From: Capillidium heterosporum
Taxonomy: Eukaryota > Entomophthoromycota > Entomophthoromycetes > Entomophthorales > Capillidiaceae
Assembly (NCBI GenBank): GCA_016630905.1
Contig: WBMQ01000004.1
Coordinates: 620,001 to 684,000, forward strand
DNA: 64,000 nt
Direction: 5' to 3'
This document shows, one piece after another, positions 47,938 to 60,208 of this stretch. The notes below the pieces were generated by a model, which saw nothing but the letters and a program-made list of their open reading frames with translations, did no database searches and was not told the origin of the DNA. The position numbers and the translations under genes were made by a program. Positions within the stretch are counted from its first letter, which is position 1, and each line of letters opens with the position of its first letter.

Positions 47938-47941
47938 TTAA
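47924..47941 (-). repeat. Right terminal inverted repeat and TTAA of piggyBac
   Basis: Reads TTAA then CCCATAGACAACGA on the minus strand. It matches the left end at 11 of 14 bases. Confidence 0.85.
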
Positions 47942-50050
47942 AATAACTGAGTTTACTACATTTTTTTAGATACTGTCAAACATAATCATAAATCATCGTT
48001 ATATTCATGGATACTCGAATTGGTTATGAGCATATATTTTCCTAGTTTACTGCGATATAAAACAGATTGCTGATGTATACCAATATTTTATATAAAAATC
48101 CAACAAGGGAATTTAAAAGGTGCCTATCTGAAGGCTAGCCTATATTTATAATAGTTTTTTGTACTTTAATTGAATAGTTTCAAACCAAAAGTTGGTATAT
48201 TTCAAGCATAAGCATAGTCTATCAAGTATCCTACATTGCCAAATATTCTTTCATATCGATGCCAATAACAGCAGTGTATATGGGTTATTTCTAATCCAAC
48301 TTGATATAGGTCGAGCTATAGATATGTGTAAATTTACTTAGTACAAAAAGCAAGCATTCATCTATCGTAAAATATTTTCTAGATTTAGGGATAAAGTGTT
48401 ATTGCCTCAGTTTAAAGATAGTTATAGCTTAGGGTAGAGATATCCCAATTGCAGATTATATCGAGGAAGGGAAAGTATCGAAATTTAGTCAAAACTACAA
48501 GTGTAGCAAACAAAGCAGGGTCAGGTAGTCATGGATATCAATTAACTACACCCTTTCCTTTTGGGGCAATGTTTAGAACTGAAGGGCTTGATAGTAGCGC
48601 TCTTTAACATGTGATTCTTATCTGTAAGGGATTCAAACCCTTGAAAGCCATTTATAAGCGATGGAAACTTCAAAGGTTTGTCAGGCACCCAACCGAATTT
48701 CTTTGAACGCACCTGACCGTAGGCACTAGAATTTTATAGATGCAAGCATGTTTGTGCGATCTAGTACTAGATGCTTTCTAAATTTATCCAATTCTTGTAT
48801 ATAGATTAAAACTGCTAATTGGGTCTAAAGAGTCCTTAGTCACGTATACAAATCGGAAGGGGGGAAGGTTGGCTTTAGATACCGAAAATTTTCATGACCT
48901 AGGGTTGCCGAGGTAAAAGGGGTAAGGGGTAAAGCTATTGAGACGTGTATCTGTTTTATTAAAATGAATCTATGCTTTAGACAATGGCTAATGGGGCTTT
49001 GTATACATTTGTTTTCATTATCGCTATCCGTAATTTAGGGATGCCAATCTGTTCCGTGAAATTTTACATGGTGTGGATACATTTTGATGAGGAACCATAT
49101 CGGATTAGACAGACAGGAATAGGAAATAAGAAATTCATTTCCATCCGGTGTTAAGCGATGTCAACTTTAGTGTCACCGTATCCATCGTAGTTTAAATTTA
49201 GGGATAGGGTAATTAAAGTAAAGCTTCAGGGATGCTCGGTACATTGGAAACGGCTTCTGACAAACTCAATGAGATGTATTGAGATCTAGAAGAAAATCTA
49301 AAGATTATGTAGATGCGTTAGTTGATTTGAAGTAAAGCAGTAGCTAATTTATATCAGGTTAATACGAAGCTTTAGGAAAAGTGTAAATATACAAGTGCAA
49401 ATAAACTTACAAAATTTAATATATGGGATATATTAGTCCCGCACTATAAATTAGAATACAATTATAATCCAGGCATGTAATCTAAAAGGTATAGACATTT
49501 ATAGAATTTTACAAGGAAGTTTTCAATCAAACTTTATAACCAAAATATTCAAATTACCTATACCTCTATTGATAGTTTCAACGTGATATTACCGAACCAA
49601 ATTTAGCTATTATACATAACTTCTTAATTTAGTGATATCCCTCAAATGTTTTTTATATAATGTGTAGCCTAACTATGAAGTTTTTTTATATCCGAAACGA
49701 GTTAAACACTTCTAGTTTGCAATGTTGAGGACAATATAAAAGGAAATGGGATAGGGGCTAGATGGGATGAAATATATTTGATATATTTCAACCCCCTATA
49801 TTAAATAAACTATAAACTCCTTTTAAAAGTTAGCCTTTATCGTAGGCCAAATACATTGTCGTTTTCACATCCAATGTTTACAGCGATATGAAAGAGTAGA
49901 ATAAAATGTTTACTTTAAAAATTTTAGTATCTGTTTTAACTAAAAGCATGTGCACTCTAATATCCAATAGATATATAAACCTAGATACCCACCTTACCAA
50001 ATAAATTTGAAAAGCGCTACAAACTTAACTTTTATCAACTTAACTCCTCC
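47942..50050. other. Spacer, no gene seen
   Basis: AT-rich, 2.1 kb, with no open frame of note. The UGT promoter lies at its right end. Confidence 0.5.
49972..49979 (+). promoter_or_regulatory. TATA box of the UGT gene
   Basis: TATATAAA about 70 nt before the ATG at 50051. Confidence 0.5.
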
Positions 50051-51826
50051 ATGAAATCCTTCTCAGCTTTAACAACCTTATGCCTTCTTGTCACAACTTT
50101 ACTAGCATCGATACCAAGCAACTTAGACATCGATGCTAGATCACCCAAGTATAGAATCCTGTTACATTCGATAATCGGTGGCAACTCTCATATCAAAGGT
50201 ATAGCTGAGATCGGCAAGGAACTGAAGGAGTTAGGGCACCAAGTTACCTACGCCTCAACCTCGGAAAACTTGAAGTACTTCAAGGCTAACAACGACTATT
50301 TCAACTTCAACTTGGTCGATTTAGGAGCACCCATCACTGAGCCTAGTGTCTTCAAAGATCTCATGGAGACCACCTTCCACAACAAGGACCAGCAGAAGGA
50401 TGGACTAATCACCATTTCCGAGAACTTGAGCTTCCTTTTCGACAAGTCATACCGTAGGACCATAAAGACGCTGGACCACGAACTTGTAAACTTACGACCC
50501 GACCTCATGGTATGTGACTTCTTTGCCGTTGCATGCCAAGACCTAGCTCGTATGTACAAAGTCCCAATGGTAGTCAGCTACCAGACCATCGATCTTTTTG
50601 GCATCACCAACTCCATGTACCTGACCAAGAGCTTGGACTTCAACTTGGAGCTGTCAACTTTACACCTCAACTTCTTACAACGATTAAAGCTGTTTGCTAT
50701 GGAGTACCCCAAGCTAGCTTACTACGGCTTGAAGATCAATAAAGTCATCGAAAAGGTACGCATGGAGTTCGGCGTCAAGACCGATGCTGTTGCCTTTGGC
50801 GATCTGAGAGATAGTCTAGGCCTAGCCAACACCTTTGTCGGTTTCGAATCGAGTCAATTCTTCCAACCCAACTTGAAGATGGTAGGCCCCATTCAATCTA
50901 ATATGGTAGAAAAGGTTGATGCCAACTTGAAGGAGTTTTTAGATACCAAGGATAATGTTGTCTACCTAAGTTTCGGTACCAACGTCATCTTAGCTAAATT
51001 TGATATCGCCATCCTGTTGGAGACCTTGACCTTAGCTTTGAACAACAACCTTATCGACGGTGTAGTCTGGTCCTTAGGTCGGACTGACTTAAATGACATC
51101 GTCCACATCCACTCTAATCTAAACGATACCAACGCCATCAACACTAACCTCAACATCCAGTCCGATTCAAGATTCCTATTCAAAAACTACCTACCCCAAA
51201 AGTATATACTCAAACACCCCAACGTCAAACTAATCGTTCATCACGGTGGTTTGGAAACAAGTTTCGAATCCATCCTATCGAAGAAAGGCCAGTTCATCCT
51301 ACCGTTCATGGGGGACCAGTTCCGCAACGCCAGAAAGTTGGTCGACCTCCAAGTAGCTTCCGTCTTCAATCGATACACTTTAACCTCTCAACAGCTTTAC
51401 AATGACCTATACCAAGTTATACTGGGTCAAAAATTCACCAAAGAAAACTTGGATTACATCTATGGATTGGCAAGGTTGAATCAGAACTTCAACTCTAAGA
51501 GTCAGGTTGCTGACTACTTACTCAATTATATCTCTCTAAGTAAAGGATGTCGTAACTTCCAGTTCGACGCCAACAATAAGATCACCGACGGAAACTTGAA
51601 GGTGGAGGCCAACTGTGAATTACAACACCTGATCCCTCATAGCCAACTGATGAACCCTATCAAAGCTTATCAGTTGGATATCCTATTCTTCGTCGCCATA
51701 CTTTTGATGATTTGGATAGTTGGGCTGTTACTCTGCTTGAAAGTATTAGTCTTCAAGTTGGTAGATAGTATCCAAGGTGAAAGTACGAATGTGAGGGCTA
51801 GGACAAAGAAGGTAAAATTTCACTAA
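50051..51826 (+). CDS. Membrane-bound UDP-glycosyltransferase (animal-type UGT, GT1)
   Basis: An intronless gene of 591 residues. GT1 enzymes move a sugar from a UDP-sugar to small lipophilic acceptors. It has the layout of animal ER-type UGTs: a signal peptide (residues 1-20, MKSFSALTTLCLLVTTLLAS), an acceptor domain with GGNSHIKGIAEIGKEL holding the likely catalytic His47, a donor domain, a membrane helix near residues 543-566 and a basic cytosolic tail (RARTKKVKFH). The sugar-donor signature lies at about 378-430 and includes LPQKYILKHPNVKLIVHHGG and LPFMGDQFRNA, with Asp422-Gln423 at the usual place for sugar binding. VVYLSFGTN is also typical. Acceptor unknown. The nearest gene downstream, on the same strand, is a terpene synthase. 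Confidence 0.93.
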   Translation: MKSFSALTTLCLLVTTLLASIPSNLDIDARSPKYRILLHSIIGGNSHIKGIAEIGKELKELGHQVTYASTSENLKYFKANNDYFNFNLVDLGAPITEPSVFKDLMETTFHNKDQQKDGLITISENLSFLFDKSYRRTIKTLDHELVNLRPDLMVCDFFAVACQDLARMYKVPMVVSYQTIDLFGITNSMYLTKSLDFNLELSTLHLNFLQRLKLFAMEYPKLAYYGLKINKVIEKVRMEFGVKTDAVAFGDLRDSLGLANTFVGFESSQFFQPNLKMVGPIQSNMVEKVDANLKEFLDTKDNVVYLSFGTNVILAKFDIAILLETLTLALNNNLIDGVVWSLGRTDLNDIVHIHSNLNDTNAINTNLNIQSDSRFLFKNYLPQKYILKHPNVKLIVHHGGLETSFESILSKKGQFILPFMGDQFRNARKLVDLQVASVFNRYTLTSQQLYNDLYQVILGQKFTKENLDYIYGLARLNQNFNSKSQVADYLLNYISLSKGCRNFQFDANNKITDGNLKVEANCELQHLIPHSQLMNPIKAYQLDILFFVAILLMIWIVGLLLCLKVLVFKLVDSIQGESTNVRARTKKVKFH

Positions 51827-54800
51827 ATATTAATATGGCTTGTGCAATATAAAATTCACCATGTATATATAATTAAAGATATCCTTCTACAGAAACTGTT
51901 TGTTTTTCTTTTACATGTATGTTTTTAAATATAGCTTTCAAAGTTTATTTTCCCAGTCTTCAAAGTCCTTTTGGCAGATAGCTTCTATTAAAATTGACAC
52001 GTTTTCAACTGGTGTAGAGGCATACTCTAGACGAGCTGGTTAGAAGGAACGTCTGACTTTATAGCTTTGTAACCTTTATATTGAACAAAAGAAACTATGT
52101 ATAATATAATGTGGTTTTATCTAAATGAATGTACTTTTATATTATATATTATAGATGTTAATTTTTATACTCTATAGTCACCATTTGTTAATAGGAAATT
52201 CCTATTAAGTCAAAAGGTAGTGAGGTAAATTGAAAGGATACTGATCTCAGCTGTTATATTAACTTAGCTAGAAGGGTATCTCTAGATGATAGCGGTTCAA
52301 CTTGGGTTGGATACTAAAGCTGGTATCTGATAATTAAATGGTATATGGAGGGCTATAATCGTTAGAAAGGATGTACCTGGATGAGGTATCGGGTTCGACA
52401 GCACTAACAACAGTTAATTCTAGTAATGTAAATACCGTTCCAAACTTAAGCAGCTTTGACGAAGTATATTGATAGATCGATGTGCTGATAAATATAATGA
52501 TTACCAAACTTTACTATTAAAATCGCAATATAAAATTTTTCAATATTTATTATTCAGTTTTTGGCTCAGAAAGTCCTAAAAGCTAAACCTAACTATATGC
52601 TCAGATAGTTACAGAAGGTAGAAATTTTGGACTAGTTCTGCCTAGTTTCAATTTACAGCTTAGGATGTATTTTCTCAATACTTTGAAGACTACCGTAACT
52701 AGCAGCCATCCAAAGACCGAGTGCTTCTATCAATTAACTCGAATGCAGGGATAATAAGAATAAAGCAAACCTGACGGGGTAGTCCAATAGGGGGTCAAAA
52801 AGGGGAAGTCAAGTGGTAACCATCGTTTACTATACTTTCCGGTATTCAAAGATCTAACTTATGATGCATATTGAATCAAGGTGGAAGCAAACCTTGTACG
52901 CTTTCCTTTAAATCTAGATTTCCCAGGTTTTCAAATACTATCAGAGTTTCAATGACACTAAATACGGTAATTCTACGAGAAACTTTAGTTATGACTGGAA
53001 AAATGCCTATATAATTTAGCTCAGATGCTTTCATACCGGTAAAAAGCGAAAAGTTTCAAAACTATTAATGTAAAGTACATTTCCACTAGCCTTGCAATCC
53101 AGAACCCTTACCCTACATTAAATTAATTCATAAAACTCTAGAGTATGGTTACCGAAACTTTACTAGACCTACAAAATAAAGGAGAAGGTCATAACCCTAC
53201 TCGTTACCACCACTTGATAAGTTGGTGTGATTAAACTTTGTCCTATTACATCCGCAATATAGTAAAAAGTCGCTACATGTAGCACCTTCTAAGCCATAGT
53301 TAACATGTCACATATCAAAACTAATTAGTGTGATATAAAACTTAATATGCTTTCTACAGTTAACCTCAAGTGGGACTGATATATATATTTGGCAATAACA
53401 GTAATACATTTTGGGACTAGGGTGGGTTATATCTTTTGTTACCCCACCCCAAGAAATTTTTTCGACGTAATCCAAAGCTTTGTATGTAAACACTTGAACT
53501 GGTGATCATAGTGTGTAGACTAGCTAAACTTTTACTTGGGTACGTTGCGTTTTTTTAGAATGTATAAACACCACAATGGGAGCTTATATTTGAATGTATA
53601 GCCTAAAATTGCATATCCCCCGTCCCGATTTAAGCTACTATTTAGTTTGGAAAAATCAACACAATTTACAAATTAAATGAGGACAAAGTACTAATGAATC
53701 AATTTGAAATTTGTCAATGGATCCAACACAATTTTCGTCTTCTCTTATAAATATTTTCGGTATATATGTAAAATATGGCTCTAGTTTAGTTGACTAGATG
53801 TCCTACATCGAAAAAACGAAAAACTACCATGGATTAGATATCAAATTTGCTCGTACGAGGTGGATGCAACCCAAGAATTTGTCGGATGTTGGAATACATC
53901 ATCCCAAATATATTTTTGTACAAAGTGCCCAAATGTGACCCTTAAGGAGTCGACGTTAGACAAAAACAAATTGAAATGGAAATACAAAAGTCCTAAATTT
54001 ATGGATGGCGGGAATTATCCATTCTCAACTGAGGATCGCTTTCTTGGGACATTAAAAATCATGTTGTTGATAGGTTATAACACTAACATATGTACTATTA
54101 GGAAGGTGGTTGGCACGAACATATACTTTTTAAGCAACTGTAGGCGTAACTATATACTTTTGTAGCTTGGCCCTACCAGTTTTTGGCACTTGTTTTGTAA
54201 CTTTAACTTAGTGGTGGTCGTTCCAATGTAATATAGAGAAATTTATAAAATAGGAGTTTGAATTCGGGTTAACTAGGTTTTGGGTTTGGATTGCGCATCC
54301 CAAAAAAGCAGTAATGGAAAATGTGGTTGAGAAAAACGTATAGAAATGGGTAGGGGACCATTAGCACCTCAATAAGCATATGTGCTATATTTGAAAGTAA
54401 TAGGCTTTCGTTATATCAGCATACTATATGTAAATAAAGCAAATCGAAATTTCGATACAAGTACAGACTAAGTAGAAAACTCGACTATAAAAACCTGTAT
54501 AGCAAAGGAACATATGTAGTAAGAGTCAGTTACTCCCAAATGCAAAATTTTAATAAGTCTTACAAAACCTGATCCTTGAATAATAACAAATCCATTAGAA
54601 AAGTCTAAGCAAAATGTGTCGTAAAGGGATGATTAGAACTAACATATTCTAACTGAAAAGTGTACCCCTTTCGCACTACCCTTAAAATGCAAATTCATAC
54701 CGTAACTGAAGGCTATATATACATTGGGATTAGAAGCTAAGAGTGATTGTAAACAATAACTCGTAGCTTAAAACTGATTTGTAAATAACCATTCCAAAGT

Positions 54801-55140
54801 TTGTATAACTTTTCCCTGTAAATATCGTTGCTGTTACACTTTTTTGTACTGTAAATAAGTTATTACGTATAATCCATCACACATTTGTAAATATTGCACC
54901 TTCCTTGAATCGACCTCTCTAATTAATTTTTATCTCCAATTCAATCCATATCAACAACTCTGACAACTTCCCAACTCGCGTTTGTTTAATTAATATATCC
55001 ACTCCCGATAGCCAGTATCCTATATCACCAAATCCCTCCATCCCTAAAATAATATATATAAGCGCCACCCTTACTTCCAAGCTTTAAATTAAATTTAATC
55101 CAAACTAAATCGAAACTAAATCGACACGATCCAACTCAAC
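51827..55140. other. Long spacer, no supported gene
   Basis: AT-rich, 3.3 kb. A plus-strand open frame at 53860-54165 (101 codons, contains CTKCP) shows no clear family and AT-ending codons; it could be a remnant. The terpene synthase promoter lies at the right end. Confidence 0.45.
55051..55061 (+). promoter_or_regulatory. TATA box of the terpene synthase gene
   Basis: AATATATATAA about 80 nt before the ATG at 55141. Confidence 0.5.
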
Positions 55141-56235
55141 ATGTTGCCACACATCGATCAGTTCTATCTTCCCAACGTCACCTACTACGTAGAAGGTAGG
55201 GACAGCCCCTACTTCAAAGATCCTAAGGTGATTGACGACCTCAAGCTCTGGTTCAAGGACAAGGTCGACCCCTCCAAGTTGGATATGGTAGTGGAGGCCG
55301 GTATGTCCATCACCTCCAAGTTTGCCCCCGACTGTAAGGATATCAACAAGTACATCGCCATGTCCAAGTTCGTCATCTTTGGCTACATCTTCGACGACAT
55401 CGAACCCGAGAAGGAGAGCAAGAAAACCAACATTAAAGACTCCAACGACAGCAGCAAGCTAGAGGTATTCGCCCAAGTAGCCGATGTAGTTTCCGGCAAG
55501 CGAAAACCCCAAACCAACCTGGAAAAAGTTGTTGATTCCATCTACGCCGACTTGAAGAAATGCTGTTTACCCGGTCCTTATATGCGCCACGTCTTCGGGT
55601 TCACTAGCTGGGCCTACACTATGAAGGAGGAGCAACAGCTGCAGAGGCAAAACGACATGAACTTGGAGGAGTTCCTCGAGTTCCGCAAAGACAACGGTGG
55701 CTTCTACGGTATGACAGCTATCCTAGAATGCCTCATGGACTTTGACATCAACGACATCTGGAAGATCTGCTTGCCAGTTTACCAAGACGTCTACACCCAT
55801 CTCATGCTCGTCAACGATATCTACTCGTTCCGTAAGGAGTACCTAGCTAACGACGCCACCAACATATTGAGCTTCCTCATGCTCAACTATAAGCTACAAC
55901 TTAAGGATGCTATAAGCAACGTCATGGAACTTCTCACCAATCTGGAGTCTAGGATCCAGGAGAAGATCCACAAAGTCTTACAGGCATACCAGGATGACGA
56001 GATCTACCCTAAGCTTTCCAAATACCTGAGAGCTTTAGAGCTACTTACGGCTGGTAACCTGTTCCATTCGCAATCGGTAAGTAGATACCACGGTACTACT
56101 ACCAAACGGATTGGATTCGGCATATTGCTTATGAATGCCAAGAAGACGGAGCTGATCCAGTACCCTAAACCCTTCGTTAACAATTATGCAGCTCAGTTTA
56201 TGCTGGGCTTCCAGCTGGATCCCAGTTTGATTTAA
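55141..56235 (+). CDS. Class I terpene synthase (terpene cyclase)
   Basis: An intronless gene of 364 residues, a one-domain class I size. Such enzymes ionise a prenyl diphosphate with Mg2+ and cyclise it. All motifs are present and correctly spaced: the acidic motif DDIEPE at residues 85-90 (DDxxxE), the diphosphate-sensor Arg182 in FLEFRKDNGG 43 residues before the second motif, the NSE triad NDIYSFRKE at 225-233 (Asn225, Ser229, Glu233), and the C-terminal RY pair at 315-316 (SQSVSRY). There is no plastid or signal peptide. The product cannot be predicted, though size and motifs fit sesquiterpene or diterpene synthases of microbial type. The codons are strongly gene-like (many C-ending). 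No prenyltransferase or P450 is seen nearby. Confidence 0.93.
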   Translation: MLPHIDQFYLPNVTYYVEGRDSPYFKDPKVIDDLKLWFKDKVDPSKLDMVVEAGMSITSKFAPDCKDINKYIAMSKFVIFGYIFDDIEPEKESKKTNIKDSNDSSKLEVFAQVADVVSGKRKPQTNLEKVVDSIYADLKKCCLPGPYMRHVFGFTSWAYTMKEEQQLQRQNDMNLEEFLEFRKDNGGFYGMTAILECLMDFDINDIWKICLPVYQDVYTHLMLVNDIYSFRKEYLANDATNILSFLMLNYKLQLKDAISNVMELLTNLESRIQEKIHKVLQAYQDDEIYPKLSKYLRALELLTAGNLFHSQSVSRYHGTTTKRIGFGILLMNAKKTELIQYPKPFVNNYAAQFMLGFQLDPSLI

Positions 56236-59160
56236 TCTTATAACTCACCTAAAACTTTTACTTCTAATTCATATTCATAGTGGGTAGATAAATCAAAATT
56301 AACTGTGTGTGCTTAAATAAATATAGTATATTGTAGTTTTAACGGTGTGTCTCTATTTTTATTTTGCATATATACGGCATAGGTAGCTTAGGATTGTACT
56401 TGCAAAGTATTTGTAGTATAATAAAGCAAAGTACAAAATATCAAATGTCTTGGGTAGACTACGTATAACTTATTAAACATATTCAAATTTCAACAGCGTA
56501 AGGACATAAATTAAACTGTTCTTTCTAGAAAAGCTTTACAAATCCTATATGATCCTTTACATATTCCTTATAGGAGGTTTCTAACACATCTATCCCAACT
56601 TTCCATCATCTTTTGGATCTCAATCCTCTACCAAACTTCGGCTTCAGGTTATGACGGATAAACATAAGCCAAAGTCAAAATTTTCAAAAGTAAATGAAAA
56701 TGCAAATCAGACGTTATACACCAAGTCCAAGCAAAAGTCACTAGAACCAAAGCTTTACAATCATAAAAATAGAATGTGCTTATAACAATAGTATTAACAA
56801 ACTGTAAAAGTTTCGGCTAAACGGGTTCTACATACGAAAATTGCATCAATTTACTTAGCAAGGGACCTAAACATCCATTTCAAGTTAAAGCTCTTTCAAA
56901 TTCGTATAACGTTGATAACTTGCTGTTACCTATACAAATAGGTAAAAAGGGGTAAAAGGGTAAGGGAGTGGATGCAAGGTTTCCTTGCAAAGATTTTCGA
57001 TAGCAATTTTTACGTATTGGTTGTAAGTTTAACGTTAGGATGGGTCCTTTGACACTTTCGTAAATGTGGATGCTTATTAATCTAATAGTTACAAAAATGC
57101 ATCCACCTGTTAAAGTATACGTTTTTCCGTTCATTCAAAAGTGCTTAGATCTTCGTATACAGTTATATGTAGCTAGTGAATATATTTTTTTAGAACCGAA
57201 GGTAGTTTTTTTAAGTAGGTTATGATTTTCGAAATTATAGATGGTGGACTAGTTGACTCTATCCCTTCAATTCTAGATAAATTGGCCCTGTTCTTAACTT
57301 TGCCCTTGCTATCACCGATGATAGACTTTTCGAGATTTATTGGAAGGGATCCGACATGTCCCACTTTATAAATAGACAAATTCAATGTATAAGTTATTTA
57401 CTCTGTCACAAAAGGGCCTAATTATCCACGGGCTTATGTAAGCTTTCCAATGAAAGGTGCCCTTTATAGTGTTTATGGAATTACAGCACTTCAATCTATT
57501 TTCTCTTAATGGGCATTTACAGACCCAATGCTAATGGAAAAAAATTGTACTCATATAACTAACAAACCAAATGGAATTTTAGCCTAGTACTTTTACAAGC
57601 AAAATTCCACTTGTCTTTCAAAATGGAATCATAATTTTCGAAAGGCAGATCAAGGGTCTATTTTCAGTACATATTTTCAGCTATAAACTAAATCGATTGG
57701 TCCTTAGTTTTCCTAGCTAAAAGTTAGGGCAACTTGCAGTGTCACTTGCTAAAAACAAAATATTATATCCCTAACTAACATCCTTGTGGATCCCTGTAAT
57801 CAGCTAGAAAGTTGACCCCATCCCTGATTTACTGCTTTCGATTTGAAATAAGGTTAGGTCGTACCAATAAGGATAAATTTTTTATATTCTAAAAATGGGT
57901 CCGGAGAAGGCCGATGTTAATAGTTGACTATCAGATTTTGGTACCTTGGCTTTGAATTGAAAACCAAAGTTTGAATAATTTATTGAGAGAAATATTTTTC
58001 GTATGATTGCTATGAAAAACGTCTATATTTGAGCTATAGAATGTTTATTGGTACTATGAAAAGTTTCGTTAAAATGCTTATAAATTTGACATTTATATCA
58101 AATTCCTTCAAAGTTTCGAAGTATGGCTACTGATCTTCAGCAGAAGTGAATCCATCACTTTAGTCAAAAAATACACTTATTGGTACTGCATGGGGTATCT
58201 ATAATACATATTTAAAGGATGCCTGAAAGAGTATTTTGGAGGGATGAACTATAGCCAGATAGAAGCATCTGTTGAAGTAATTTTCACGTATATTAGCTCC
58301 AGTAAGAGAGATATATCTCCCTTCCATCAAATCACAGACTAAACTAGAGTAGCTTTTGGATATATAAACTATTTCTACGTCAAAAGCAACAAAAGGAAGC
58401 TTCAAATACAAGTTTCACCGATCTAAGGAGCAAATTTATGGCGATGTAAACTTGAAGGTGGTGGCTCAATATAATTAGAAAATAATATACTGTCCAGTGT
58501 ATCAGGATCTTGCTTTCCAAATAACCAACGATCTTTTCTGATTAACAGATTGAGTAAAGCGCTGAAAGTAACCTTCACCGCTAGCCTAATAAAGGTAAGT
58601 AGTGGGAACAGATATATATTTTTCAAGTATATTAACAAAGTGTTTTTGTATAATAAATGGATAATAAGATGTGCTTTTCTTTGCTTTAAGGTACTGCTTT
58701 TTGTATTCGTTTCCAAGACTGATCATACTCAAGCCTATTTAATTGGTTTGCATTAATTCTTTTGTGGAGATTTGTAAATTATTTTCAAATTGAATTTCAA
58801 ATCCATTCTTGAAGTGCACTTTAGTTCCTCAACCATCATTACAACCCAAAATGGTTTAAAATTTACTATCGACACCTTTAACACCAACATCAATACCAAA
58901 TATAGCGCCACCACCAGTACCAAAATTCCTCTCTACAACTTGAAACATGAAATCTAAAATATATAACCTGCCCATAGCTACTATTCCCAAGTAGGTGATG
59001 GAAACTATTGAGCATCCGAATTGAGGTAAATTCAGATACATGTTTTCTATTCCTTGCTTATGTTTTATAGCTACAACTATTCTTCCTTATTTTGGAGTCC
59101 TTATTTTAAAGTATACAATGGCTCATCTTTTTCAAGATGAACTACCACTGGTAACATTGC

Positions 59161-59269
59161 GTTTTTTCATTTCGTTTGTGTCGTGTCAGTACTTTTCACC
59201 AAATATTTACTAATCCTTTCAAAACTATTGGCTATTGTTACTGACACGACATGAGTGACATGAAAAAAC
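59161..59269. repeat. Inverted repeat, 31-base arms, 47-base loop
   Basis: Left arm 59161-59191, right arm 59239-59269. The arms match at 26 of 31 positions, with a perfect inner block TGTCGTGTCAGTA and a perfect outer block GTTTTTTCAT. The middle holds the five mismatches. It may be a small foldback/MITE or a stem-forming transcript end; no coding sequence is inside. Confidence 0.75.
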
Positions 59270-59799
59270 TCAACCTTTAGCACCTTTGCCGATATTTTTG
59301 TTTTGTTCTTTTATTAGCATCGAAGGATTTATAATAAATTAAGATTTCTTTGTATTTTATTCTATATCGATGTCTTGATTTATATACCAATTTGAAATAC
59401 CGTTTCCATTGCTGTCTAAATTTTAGCCACCAGTAAGCTATTGATACTGGACGCTTCATCGATGTTGTTGCTTTCATAGAAATTTAGTATCTTTTAATGA
59501 TGAGCTGTAGAATAAGGGGCTGATATTTTTTAATATTACAGTAGGAAGGTTGGGATGGGATGTTAACTACAGTACCTGTTGGTTGAAGACCTCATCTTTA
59601 ATCGAACCATGCTATTACGCTACTTAGAAGGATGTTCCAATCTAGCCAAGCAGGGCTAAGCTTTCTTTTAGGTAAGATGAATTATTCAGTCAGTAGACAT
59701 GAAAGAATAAAGCGAAATGATTGTGTACATTTCACCGAGGGACAATTCACAGTATATATTTGATTGCTTCTACATTAATTCATTATATTTTTTGCACAG

Positions 59800-60150
59800 G
59801 GGGTTCTTCAGAACTTTCATGTTGATCTACATTAGAGTGATCTGATGAAGACTGACTGAATTAAGGATAGTGATAAACCATCCACATATTTGGTTTTTAT
59901 GGATCAGAAATATGCCTTTATACAAGGGTTAATAATCCTGGTTGAGGACCTAGGCATTATGATAGGATCAGAGCTAAGGTGATGGGGCGCTAGGTCTCTT
60001 ATCTGTCTCAGTTGGAGAAAGATATCTAGGAGATGTCATTGATGGAATTCAGTAATTTGGACTTTCAATAATATACACTTGGAATTATCATCGCCACTAT
60101 CAGCTTCTCTTCAATCTTAAAACACCTTTTCTGGATAATGTAGAAACACT
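59800..60150. repeat. Duplicated 3' flank of the GPCR gene, copy 1
   Basis: Resembles 63570-64000 in the same order and orientation. Shared blocks include gcgataaacca/gtgataaacca, ggctaataatc/gttaataatc, atgataagagga/atgataggatca, tgtctgtctcagttg/tctgtctcagttg and the end tttctg.ataatgt. Diverged, with indels. Confidence 0.6.
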
Positions 60151-60208
60151 ATACAAAAATATAGTAGCATCAAGTCGGAGCTAGCTCATATTTATTAGTT
60201 AGTACTAT

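Larger units (their letters stand above)
56236..60208. other. Long spacer with an inverted repeat and weak open frames
   Basis: AT-rich, 4 kb. Minus-strand open frames at 58199-58411, 58423-58716 and 58856-59041 follow one another and contain residues such as RKDRWLFGKQDPDTLDS and GGGAIFGIDVGVKG. They might be the remains of one decayed gene, but no family is recognised. A long inverted repeat is at 59161-59269. The 3' end resembles 63570-64000. Confidence 0.4.

Noticed and set aside
48600-48660. A tRNA-like T-arm (gggattcaaaccc) near 48627
   Set aside because: No matching acceptor stem, D-arm or A-box at the right distance, and the loop does not fit the T-loop pattern.
50296-51183. Minus-strand open frames opposite the UGT gene
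   Set aside because: Shadows of a long, well-supported plus-strand coding region.
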